A stretch of 64,000 nucleotides of DNA from Eretmocerus hayati (Eukaryota; Arthropoda; Insecta; Hymenoptera; Aphelinidae). Made by a program: the position numbers and the translations under genes. Numbering within the stretch: the first letter of the stretch is position 1; each line of letters starts with the position of its first letter. Where the stretch lies: NCBI GenBank assembly GCA_029851415.1, contig CM056743.1, positions 2,728,001 through 2,792,000 of the forward strand, in the 5' to 3' direction. Below are positions 38,357-48,957 of the stretch, piece after piece. The notes below the pieces were generated by a model. The model was not told the origin of the DNA, ran no database searches, and saw nothing but the letters and a program-made list of their open reading frames with translations.

Positions 38357-40304
38357 ATTATAACTAGAGACTGGATTTCCGTGTTACGACACGTTTTGTC
38401 GTGATGTGACACATCCGACGTTATTACACGTTCCATTTTTGAGCGAACGTTTCCATGGATTCAAAAAGTTTATAACCTTCTTCTCCACCCATTCGCATCT
38501 TTTTTCGGTCAACAAACCAAAATTACAGTAAACTCGTTTAAACCTAAACTAAAAATCGAAATTCTAGTAGAGAAATCATGAAATGCCTAAGGCTGTGCAA
38601 AGTTACAGTACCAAGCTTTGATCGTGGATTGCACCTTATAATAAGGAATCCGAAGTATTTACCACCGATGAAAAGATTGTGTTTTGTAATATCTGTTCAA
38701 AACCAGTCGGGTGCGAGAAGAAATCGCAAATCGATGCGCATGCTCTGACAGGTTGGTTGAGCGTTTCTTAGACTGCCTATTTAAGAACGATATTCGTGAG
38801 ATTCTCAAAGGCTTAATAACAATTTCAGCGGCGCATACGGGATTGGTAGCTCGCAAGAAAAATCAAAACAAAGAGAAGCAGACGTTGTTGACTGAATCTT
38901 CTCAGTCTTCGGCTCCGAAAAATGCTTTCTATGCTGATCTTTGCTTTGCTTTTGGCATCTAACATCCCATTACATAAACTCAATTCCGACACGTTTAAGA
39001 ACTTCCTGCAGAAGTATATGCAACAACAAATACCATCAGAAAGTAACCTGCAGAAGGTGTATGTTCCTCTTATTCATGCACAGTGTATCGATAGAATCAG
39101 AAGAATTGTAGGAGGGAATTATTCTGTACATATGCGTTGATGAAAGTACAGACGCTAGAGGATATTGCATAGCGAATCTATTGATTGGAACATTGAGGGC
39201 AGAATCAACGTCGGAAACTTTTTTGATAGCGTGTAGAGCTTAGAAAGGACGAACAATGAAACTATTAGTCGTTTTATCAACCAAAATTTGAGAAGATTTT
39301 TCGAAAGTATTTTATTCGAAGATAAGATTTTACTCCTTGTGTCAGATGCTGCTCCGTATATGATCAAGGCTGGCAAGGGCTTGAGATTGTTTTATAAAAA
39401 TTTACATCATGTCACATGTATAATGCATGGTTTCAATAGACTCGCAGAAAATTTGAGAGACTTGTGTCCTAAAGTCAACGAACTCGTGAGTTGTGGGAAA
39501 AAGATGTTCTTGGAGGCTCCCTTACGAGTTGACGTGTATAAACAGATAATGCCTAACATGTCCCTGTCTCCAGTACCAGCCATCACACGATGGGGGACTT
39601 GGCTATCTGCGGCTTTGTTTTACGCAGAAAATTTCCAAAATTTCAAAGATGTTGTGAATCGTTTGGAACAAAATGCTGAATCAGTTCGAAAAGCAAAATT
39701 ATTGGTAGAGGATCCACACCTCCAAAGCGAATTGACTTTCTTGCTCACACATCTATCATTTTTACCGAAAAGCATGGATGATTTGATAGGAACAAAACAA
39801 AGCTTCCAAAATCAAATAGAAAGCATAGATTTGGTCGTCTCTAGAATCGATGAAATCCCGGAGGAAAAAGGCACCCTATTACAAAGAAAAATGACCGATG
39901 TTTTGGCAAAGAATGAAGGATTTGACATTCCTCAGAAAGATCAAGAGTGTGCAAAGTGGAGAAAGAATTGAAGACGAGGAGATAAATCGAATGGACCCTT
40001 CAATAATTCAAAATTACACATATGCCCCGTTATCATCCGTTGAAGTCGAAAAGTCTTTTTCTCTTTATAAATATATTCTGAGTGATAGGAGACATAATTT
40101 ACATGAAGATAATATGGAGATGTATATGATCACGAGTTTCAATAAAGTTTATTTGATTTTTACCACAGTTTCGAGCAAAAAAAGAGTGATTCGTAATTAC
40201 ACGTTTTGACCATTTTTACTGCACGTTTCGCCAATTTTTACGACATTTCACACGGCATTTTTCGACAGTTTTTACGACACGAAATTCCGGTCTCTAATTA
40301 TAAC
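38357..40304 (+). mobile_element. Degenerate hAT-superfamily transposon with intact 8-bp target duplication
   Basis: The element itself is 38365-40296 (1,932 bp). It is flanked by ATTATAAC at 38357-38364 and again at 40297-40304, an exact 8-bp target-site duplication as expected of hAT. The terminal inverted repeats start TAGAGACTGGATTTCCGTGT on the left and TAGAGACCGGAATTTCGTGT on the right (read inward). Subterminal ACGACA/ACACG words recur at both ends. It carries a broken transposase on the + strand. The clean duplication shows that it arrived as one unit and has not been deleted at its ends. Confidence 0.88.
38656..40209 (+). pseudogene. hAT transposase pseudogene (BED/CGGBP1-like finger, RNase H-like core, C-terminal dimerisation block)
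   Basis: Reading through several frames gives a BED-type finger remnant (VFCNICSKPVGCEKKSQ at about 38673) with its distal histidine region altered. Next comes a hAT-like segment with DLCFAFGI / ANIPLHKLNSDTFKNFLQKY split by a frameshift, then VDESTDARGYCIANLLIGTL (about 39131). The long open part at 39288-39971 has LLLVSDAAPYMIKAGKGL, HHVTCIMHGFNRLAENLRDL and ITRWGTWLSAALFYAENF. After a further frameshift near 39955 the C-terminal hAT block YAPLSSVEVEKSFSLYKYIL and SDRRHNLHEDNMEMYM follows to 40209. The order matches autonomous insect hAT transposases of the DUF659-like group. At least three frame breaks and a stop near 39241 make it non-functional. Confidence 0.85.
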
Positions 40305-40616
40305 GATCTGCACCTGGTGATAGCTGAAATATATTCATACATGCAATTTGCCGATTGAACTTATACCAAAAATATCATGCGATATTCAAACGAACCCAAA
40401 ATTATAGAGAACCTTCGTTTACTCTGAAATGGAAATTGATTCATATAAATCCATAGGGTTCGAATTTTGACACCATATTCTCAAAGTTTGGACTTTCTGC
40501 ATCGATTGGAGATACCCCAACAATTTCTTGGAGTTGATTGAAGTCTGAGAAACAAATACAAACGTGAGTAGAGTTTCATTATTATGAAAAAACATGACAA
40601 CATTTAGAAAAATCAA

Positions 40617-40757
40617 TTTTTCTTCGAATTTCCTCTACAGATTTTTTTGATTCTCATTGGGAAATGACCGCAAGAACACCCCAAAACATATCCAACAAGA
40701 AAATCCCATGTTTATGCACCTTTCACTGTTTCGGGTTTTCGACCCACCGTGATCAGT
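40617..40757 (-). repeat. Dispersed repeat, copy B (inverted relative to copy A)
   Basis: The reverse complement (GGTGGGTCGAAAACCCGAAA, CATAAACATGGGATTTTCTT, GTTTTGGGGTGTTCTTGC) matches the block at 37432-37600. It lies about 320 bp outside the right end of the hAT element. Confidence 0.6.
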
Positions 40758-41150
40758 CAAAAACTGCAGGAAAGAAATAGCCTCGGAAATAGCTAGAAAA
40801 TCACAGGTTTCATCCACGGATGATTTTCTACATCAAATTTTCAAAATTTCAAGTCGATCAATTAGAGAAAGAAACCTCTAAGATGGGACATTAACGCACA
40901 CATACATACACAGAAAAAGAAAAAAGGCACGAATATGAGTTCCTTACGGATTTGTGGTGATATTGAACAAAAATTGTTATCCACAATCAATTGACTTTAG
41001 CCATGGAAAAAGAGATGATACGGAAACTTTTGTTGTAGAAGATGTGCAGTTGGATGAAAAAATTTAAGAAAAATGTTGTGTCAAAAGCAATCCCAATCAT
41101 TCTTCAGTAAGCAGAAGACTAAGATGATTGAGTATAATCCGAGTTGGGTC
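40758..41150. other. Spacer between dispersed repeat and large fold-back element
   Basis: AT-rich sequence. Nothing recognised. Confidence 0.4.
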
Positions 41151-43160
41151 TAGTCTATCAGCCAGCTATACGTTCTGTAGCAAAGTAAAGATAACCGAAA
41201 AATTCTTTTTGCATTCGATTCCTTAGTTTACGCTGATGATACCCTCATAAGTTTGCGCCCCGAAATAGTGGATACATTTTTGTTATTAACAAATTAATGC
41301 AAAAAATATGGTAAAACGATGATAACTCGAGACCTATCGTAGATACAGGAAAATTTTTCAGATGAAAACTGTGCCGTTGAGTACAAGCTACGAGATCATG
41401 TACTCCATTGTGTCGCAAATGTTATAGTTTAAGCAATAATCATATTTGTTTATAACAAATAGACATAACTCAGTGTGTTATCCAATATTCGAGGATATTT
41501 TTACGGAATCGTGAGAACACATCGATTTGAAAGAAATAAAGATTCTTGATATTTTTACGTAGAATCGTTAGTTTTTCAATTATACATGGTTAAATGTTGC
41601 AGTACCTCTGCTCACCAATACTAGTGCGGGCACTGGGGTGGGGTCTGAGTCGAAAATTCGTGTTCCAGAAGGTTTCAAGGTACAATCTCCTGTATTTTGA
41701 GGCGCTGAATCGATTGCACGAGGTCGCCAGCCCGAAAACCCCAGAGTTCTTTTGTTATTAACAATTTTTAGTGCAAAATTGTGGTTTTTTGCAGAAAACT
41801 CGGAAAATATGCATTTTCACGAAAAATTTGTAGAGACCAAAGTTGTAGAGCGCAAAATTTCCTAAGGAACAAGTTATCACAAATTTCCCGAAAAACCCAA
41901 GCCCGGGGCGGAAAATGCGCAAAAGCCGTTTCGCGCGTTCAACATTGGCTTAGATGGGGCAGCCGACGCAGCGCTACTAAACTCGCTGCCAATTTGACAG
42001 TTTCCATATTAGGCCTAGGCAACCAAAAGCATCTTGAAGAGGAAAAAATTCCCTTTAAAATGATTTAGGTCGTGTCTCGCTAAGAACCAAGCCCTTCGAG
42101 CATGGCTTGAAAGAAAGAGAAATAAGTGTGTCAAAACGCCATTTCTGCAGCAAAGCTGCCCGCACGCAGCGCTCAGAATCTGCAATTTTCCTCTCCTTCC
42201 CGCTTCACACTGGAAAATCTTCGTACTCAGCAAGATACGACCTGCATCATTTTAAAGGGAATTTCTTCTTCCTCAAGATGCTTTTGGTTGCCTAGGCCTA
42301 AATTGACGACTGTCAAATTGGCAGCGAGTTTAGTAGCGCTGCGTCGGCTGCCCCATATCTAAGCCAATGTTGAACGCGCGGAACGGCTTTTGCGCATTTT
42401 CCGCCCCAGGCTTGGGTTTTTCGGGAAATTTGTGATAACTTTTTCCTTAGGAAATTTTGCGCACTACAACTTTGGTCCCTACAAATTTTTCGTGAAAATG
42501 CATATTTCAGAGTTTTTTGCAAAAAACCACAATTTTGCACTAAAAATTGTTAATAACAAAAGAACTCTGGGGTTTTCGGGCTTGCGACCTCGTGCAATCG
42601 ATTCAGCGCCTCAAAATACAGGAGATTGTACCTTGAAACCTTCTGGAACACGAATTTTCGACTCAGACCCCACCCCAGCGCCCGCACTAGTAATGGTGAG
42701 CAGAGGTACTGCAACATTTAACCATGTATAATTGAAAAACTAACGATTCTACGTAAAAATATCAAGAATCTTTATTTCCTTCAAATCGATGTGTTCTCAC
42801 GATTCCGTAAAAATATCCTCGAATATTGGATAACACACTGAGTTATGTCTATTTGTTATAAACAAATATGATTATTGCTTAAACTATAACATTTGCGACA
42901 CAATGGAGTACATGATCTCGTAGCTTGTACTCAACGGCACAGTTTTCATCTGAAAAATTTTCCTGTATCTACGATAGGTCTCGAGTTATCATCGGTTTAC
43001 CATATTTTTTGCATTAATTTGTTAATAACAAAAATGTATCCACTATTTCGGGGCGCAAACTTATGAGGGTATCATCAGCGTAAACTAAGGAATTGAATGC
43101 AAAAAGAATTTTTCGGTTATCTTTACTTTGCTACAGAACGTATAGCTGGCTGATAGACTA
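41151..43160. mobile_element. 2.0-kb fold-back element with ~930-bp inverted arms, TA-flanked
   Basis: The left arm starts TAGTCTATCAGCCAGCTATA and the right arm ends with its reverse complement. The axis is near 42155 and the arms pair to about 42085 and 42225, leaving a ~140-bp loop. Matching landmarks include CACTAGT/ACTAGTG, GTTATTAACAATTTTTAGTG and TTCCCTTTAAAATGAT. Identity is about 95% by eye. TA at each extreme end could be a Tc1/mariner-type target duplication. Both arms encode the same short peptide on opposite strands simply because they are complements, so I do not call a gene. Confidence 0.85.
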
Positions 43161-44611
43161 GTCTCCCTTTCGCGTAAGCACGTCCTTCGTTTCCAAATGA
43201 ATTTCGAATTCATCCTGTCGGATAGCAGAGATAGATAATATTCTCAAGGACATTAGGCAGCTCGTATAGGCACAATAATGTCCATAAAATCTCAGATCGA
43301 GGCTGTAGAAAGGTTATAGCTCTTCTAACGCTTGAAAATCTCGTAAATACTTGAGACGGATATCAACGGAATATCATCGCAGCCATATACGAAGAAGATT
43401 AATGCAAATCTCATAGATCTCTTGTCTTATAGGCACATAAACAAGCAATTTACCATACAACAGAAAAGATTATGAGGATAATGTGGCCACTCTGGGGAAG
43501 AATATGATTCCACATAACAGACAAAGGTATGAAACTGGCAAACTGATGCATCTTCTTGAGGCAGGTAAGTAAAAAAACACACACACACACGAGGAAGAAG
43601 CTCGGAGGTCAGTGGCGCGCCTTATAGTCGCAAACAGGAGAAACAAAAGTTTGACTTCGAAAGCCAAGGACGATCGAGTCCTTGAAACCTATCCAACCAG
43701 ACTCTTTCTCTGTCTTTCTCCTATACTCTTTGAATCCTGGCTTCTTTATACAGCTGATTATGGGCCAGAACGAGCTGAGAAAACGGTGAAACAAAATAAA
43801 AATAAAAAAGATAGGAAAAAAAAAGGATGAGGTAAAATGCGAGGGAGGAAGATCGCCGATCCAAGTTGCACAGCCAATTTTAAAAGGAGGGATATGGCAT
43901 TTTATGCACCTAAAGGAGGAGGGGGAGGGGGAAGGTAACGAGAGCTTAATGGACAATGAAACTGCATAATATATGTGAGGGAGGCTCATCTGCCACATCG
44001 TCGTCGTTGCGGAGCTTGTTGGAAAAACCAGAATTGTATAAGTTGCTATTGGCTGGCTTGTGCGAGCGAGGCGAGGCCCCTTTACTGATCGCTGAACGAG
44101 AGACGCGTTGCACAATTTCTTGCTTCCTCTTGCGAATTGTGATCGACTCCGGGGGCAATGATCTCAAGGATTTCAGGGCTGTTTTGAAGATTGTGTGGGT
44201 ACTGTCTATTGGATAGGATATTTTTATAGGGAAACTGATTTACTAAGCGTTACTAGGATTTTTAACTAATTCATATTGTGTAAGTCTGAAGAAATAGTTC
44301 GAGTTGTGTACGATTTTTTTCGAAAAGTCAGTGAAATTCTGAAATGTTATTGACAAGCAAAGCTGATAAGTTGATTAACCAAATATTACATTGAAATTTC
44401 AATCAGGATGTACCAAAGGGTGTCTGGCGGATTTTTCACAAGGCAATCGAGGACTTTTTAAGGACTTTTCAAGTGTTAAAATGGGAAATTTCGAGAAGTC
44501 GATTTCAAGTAGTCAGCTTTTCCCAGAGACCGAATGAAATCTCCAATAAAACACTCTCATCGCAAAAATCGATGCAATAATAATAATAGTAATGATGATA
44601 TTAATAATAGT

Positions 44612-44678
<67 letters not shown>

Positions 44679-45395
44679 TGGGCTGATGGTATTATTTCCA
44701 AGCCAATCTCTGCTATTGTCAAGTATTAATTCAAGATCATGAACCTGGCCATAAATTCACTGTCGAAAAATCCTCTTTTAAGGATTTCAAGCGCTTTAGG
44801 AACTTCAAGAGCCGGTAGACACTCTCTAACCACAGCACAAGGATGAAATTTTCGTACTAGAATGAGAGGGAGATAAAATATCGGCTCATTATTTCAGTAA
44901 AATTTTTTTACAAAAGGGCTCCCGTACCTCAGTTGAGGAAGTATCAGGGAGGATTATATGATTGGTTATGAAAAAAATGAGTATTTTTATCTCGAATTCT
45001 TCAGTAGCTTACGATATTGAGGAAAATTTTATCTACAAATGTAACTATAGAATTGTTATTAAATCTCATCTAATGATCACACCATTCACTTTGATGGGAA
45101 AAAAACAAATAAGGGTACATAGGTGGTCGAATGTTTGGTTTAAAAAATAATCAAATGTACTATCAGGATGCCAAAAAGACAGAAATGATACAAGTGAAAG
45201 AGCTGCTTCATACCTCATTCTCAAACCTTCTTGAATTTCACAATAAAAGGAAAAGAAATTCATGATGTCTATGCGAGGGTAAATTTTCTTAAGCGTAAAA
45301 ATCGCATACGACCTACATATTCCTTGAACAAGAGTCCATCAACAACACATTGAGTATGTGCTGTACACCTCGTTGAAAAAATAACATTTGATCAA
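43161..45395. other. Intergenic DNA with microsatellites
   Basis: No supported gene. The region has a CA run at about 43577-43590, a purine-rich patch at 43780-43940 and a long AAT array (listed separately). The 168-codon minus-strand open frame at 43609-44115 is low-complexity opposite purine-rich sequence and lacks a domain. Confidence 0.4.
44575..44678. repeat. (AAT)n microsatellite
   Basis: An imperfect start (AATAATAATAGTAATGATG) leads into about 22 uninterrupted AAT units up to 44678. Confidence 0.95.
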
Positions 45396-48300
45396 ATTGT
45401 GCACAGCGGTAGGTGTGCTTGAAAGTATGGCGAAGCCTTTCCAGCACACCTAACTAACATATACGGCTAGATCGAGGATTCCAACCTCCTCTTTTTTTCC
45501 GATCATACTTTTCGTCACTGAATCGGCATCGCAGCCATGCACTTCCCGTATTGAAATTGTGTAGAATTCCAATATCTCTCATCTGCATCCTTAAGTCCTT
45601 GGATCAGAAGCACTTTCATTGAAAAATCTAATTGACAAAATTTTTCGCGTCGTCGTTTCTTGCTGAATCGCATCAGCGGTGATGCATGACGGAAATCGCC
45701 ATCACGCGCGGGTCTTTTTTGAATGTCGTTTGAGAGGTAATATTGACTGTGTGCAATCTTACCACGATTTTCAAAAACCGAATTTATCAACTCGGTTGCA
45801 TGTATTTAGTATTTCAATACTTCTAGAATGATGAACAAAGCTCAATTATTGTGCTGATTCTGCTTATTTACGAATTGGTTGCATCGCGCCAGAGCCCCTG
45901 GGATGACCAAATATTGCGCAATCAGATCGCCCTTCCTCGCGCAGTCTCGCGATCCGCGGGCCCGCGACCATGCGCAAACGTCCCATTCCCCCACCAACGG
46001 AGAAGCACACATTAGTGGGAATGGCGCGCGATTTTGAATGCTTGCAAGTGTTAGATAGTTTATTAGTACATCTCACAAGAAAAAGATTTGAGATTGGAAT
46101 GGAATTGAAAGAATTATTTTTGAGTTCAGATATACGTCTTTTGTATTTATCATTTCTATCATATCATTTCTATTTCTTTATCATTTCCATTTCTAGTTCT
46201 TTACATTCAATCCTCAAATTCATCAAGATACGGTGCTTCAACGGGGTCACTGTTACAGCCTAGTATGATGATGCGCTCCGCACGATGGCAACTTTTTATA
46301 GTTGCCTAATGAAAATTAGCAGGTACGAATGACCAGTGCATAAGCACCTCCCATTCTCGTGAATTGAGTTTGATAGTTTACTGAATGATGACCAAAAAAT
46401 GAAGACGAGAAAACTTTATTTGAAGATATCAGCAGAATGGTTTCTCAAAATGTTTGGTCGAAAGTACTCGAAGGATACAATTATGAGATTCATGGATTAC
46501 TCTTTCCAACAGTGATTTCGTGATAAGTCTTTGCTTCCGGAAGGCCTCCGAATAATTCCTTTTGACCAACAACTTTTGGGCATTTTCTTGTGGTTACCAT
46601 GGTTTGAAATGGTTAATCCCCACTTTGAACCATCGGAAATTTAGAGAATAAGAGATAATAACAAGACTCACTTGCAGTAAAAATTATAATTTTTACATGT
46701 TATCATCAACACATTCCTGCCCGAGGTTCTAAGTGAGGAGGAACTACTCAAGAATGTATATTTGTAAGGGGAACTATTCAAAAATTTTTCACACCAATAG
46801 AACCGTCCTCAAATTTTCGGATGAAAAGAATCGCTCAAAATTTTCAGTTTTTAAGACACTATCCAAATTATTTTAGGAACCATTCGAAATCACATTACGT
46901 AGAAAGAGCTATCTAAAAAAGGTTGGATATGGATAATTTGTTGATGTTTGCCAGAATCTACGAGAAATCGTAGGTCGTTCGATTTGGTGAAAATTTTTCG
47001 AAAATTCTTCTCATTCCCCAGAAGTTTCTGGATAGTTTCTTTTATCCAAAAATCCTTGAATTTTCTAATCTCACGTTTTGAATCAATCACTTTGAGCCAA
47101 CGAATATTGATGAATTGGTTTTCACCAGGGCCCGTATTCTAAATTTTGCGGTAAAATTTTGCGGCAAATTTTACCGCAAAATTTGCCGGCAAACGTGTCG
47201 CTCACTCGGTAACCTCTAACATTTGCCGCATTTGCTGCAATTTGCCATCGCGATTTGCCATTTTTGCGTTGCCGGTGGCATTTGCCGTGAAAAATACGGT
47301 AAACCGCAACGGTAAAATTCAGCAAATGCGGCAAATTTTACAGGTTACCGACTGAGCGCCACGTTTGCCGGCAAATTTTGCGGTAAAATTTGCCGCAAAA
47401 TTTTACCGCAAAATTTAGAATACGGGCCCAGAACATCTCTGCAAATGAAGATAGATGACAAAAACTCTGTAGATTAATAAGACTGTATTAACGTGAAAGT
47501 CATTATTTTCTCATGTTACCTATCATCGGCACAATTTTTATGCAACTTGATGAGATATTAGCCCCACTGGAATGGAAAGGTCTCGAAGCACTGAATCTAC
47601 GGTAAAATAAAAACATTCCGAGCCAGCTTGTTAAGAACATGTGAATCATCGTACCTTTTTAAACAATTTTGTAAGCTATTCTCAAAACATGCATACATGA
47701 TTTTCATTTGATACACCTAAAAGAAATGAAGTCTTGGAGAGAGTTATGTATGAGTATCTTTCTATTTATTGTAAGTCTTCAAACATTCATGCATTTTTTA
47801 ATCAAAACCTTCTGTAAAAGAAAATGAGTGGAAATAGCAAGGTCTGCTTATTTTGATTTGAATGTTTGACGAACGGAAATATTCGCTCGTGGAATTATTG
47901 GATAGTAGAAATGTAAAATTGAAATTCCAAGCGTTCTTCCTTATGAATCTTTGGTTGAATCTCACGCCTTAGAAATACACCTTGGAAAGGTATAGTTTTT
48001 GAAAGTATTACGAGGCACCCTCTCACAAACTCCAGTTAGTGTTCTGTATCTCAGATTACTGTGGCCAATTCATGGTCAAAAGAGACTTGATATCCAAATG
48101 AGTTTTCAAGCATGGAATGGATACATATGGTCACTCATAGTTATGGATGGAAATTTCGAGCAACGAACGCGGTGAAATCCAAGATGTGTCTCAAGTATGC
48201 GACTGAATCTGTCCAGAATTTTCTCATCTTGAACTAGTGCAAGTGATTGAAATATATCTGCCCCAAAAAGAAAAGCAGATGTTAGGAAAGGCCGAAGGCT

Positions 48301-48765
48301 TCACTGTGTGGAGCTGCTGACCAGACCAAATAATCGTTGACAATAATTTCGTCAAGAGAATTCGTTATGTCAAGTACGAATCTTCATTTGCAGAGCTCTA
48401 ATTTTGGACCAATGCTGGAGATAACACTCTATGTTTTGGATTGCAATCAATACATCGGCGACGGAATAATTATCTTGACGAAATTATTGTCAACGATTAT
48501 TTGGTCTGGTCAGCAGCTCCACACAGTGAAGCCTTCGGCCTTTCCTAACATCTGCTTTTCTTTTTGGGGCAGATATATTTCAATCACTTGCACTAGTTCA
48601 AGATGAGAAAATTCTGGACAGATTCAGTCGCATACTTGAGACACATCTTGGATTTCACCGCGTTCGTTGCTCGAAATTTCCATCCATAACTATGAGTGAC
48701 CATATGTATCCATTCCATGCTTGAAAACTCATTTGGATATCAAGTCTCTTTTGACCATGAATTGG
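45396..48765 (+). repeat. 3.37-kb interspersed repeat, copy 2
   Basis: This is the same sequence as 6265-9634, displaced by 39,131 bp in the same orientation with no difference I could find by eye. It is preceded by TTTGATCAA instead of TTTTTGCT. In this copy the terminal palindrome continues 191-192 bp further right, to about 48957, so this may be the more complete version. No transposase is recognised. Near identity over 3.3 kb implies a very recent event or a collapsed or duplicated assembly segment. Confidence 0.88.
47128..47429. mobile_element. 302-bp GGGCCCGTATTC MITE nested in copy 2
   Basis: Identical in structure and relative position to the element at 7997-8298. Confidence 0.75.
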
Positions 48766-48957
48766 CCACAGTAATCTGAGATACAGAACACTAACTGGAG
48801 TTTGTGAGAGGGTGCCTCGTAATACTTTCAAAAACTATACCTTTCCAAGGTGTATTTCTAAGGCGTGAGATTCAACCAAAGATTCATAAGGAAGAACGCT
48901 TGGAATTTCAATTTTACATTTCTACTATCCAATAATTCCACGAGCGAATATTTCCGT
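47873..48957. repeat. Long palindrome (arms ~480 bp, loop ~117 bp), copy 2
   Basis: The left arm ACGGAAATATTCGCTCGTGG (47873) is mirrored by the right arm ending CGAGCGAATATTTCCGT at 48957. The axis near 48415 is the same as in copy 1. The outer ~190 bp of the right arm (from 48766, CCACAGTAATCTGAG) are missing from copy 1. Confidence 0.88.

Noticed and set aside
41781..42540. Near-identical peptides (KICRDQSC, KLSQISRKTQA) on opposite strands
   Set aside because: They are the two complementary arms of one palindrome, not two genes.
43609..44115. 168-codon minus-strand open frame, one of the longest in the window
   Set aside because: Composition reflects purine-rich sequence on the other strand (Ser/Phe/Ile runs). 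No domain, start context or splice evidence.
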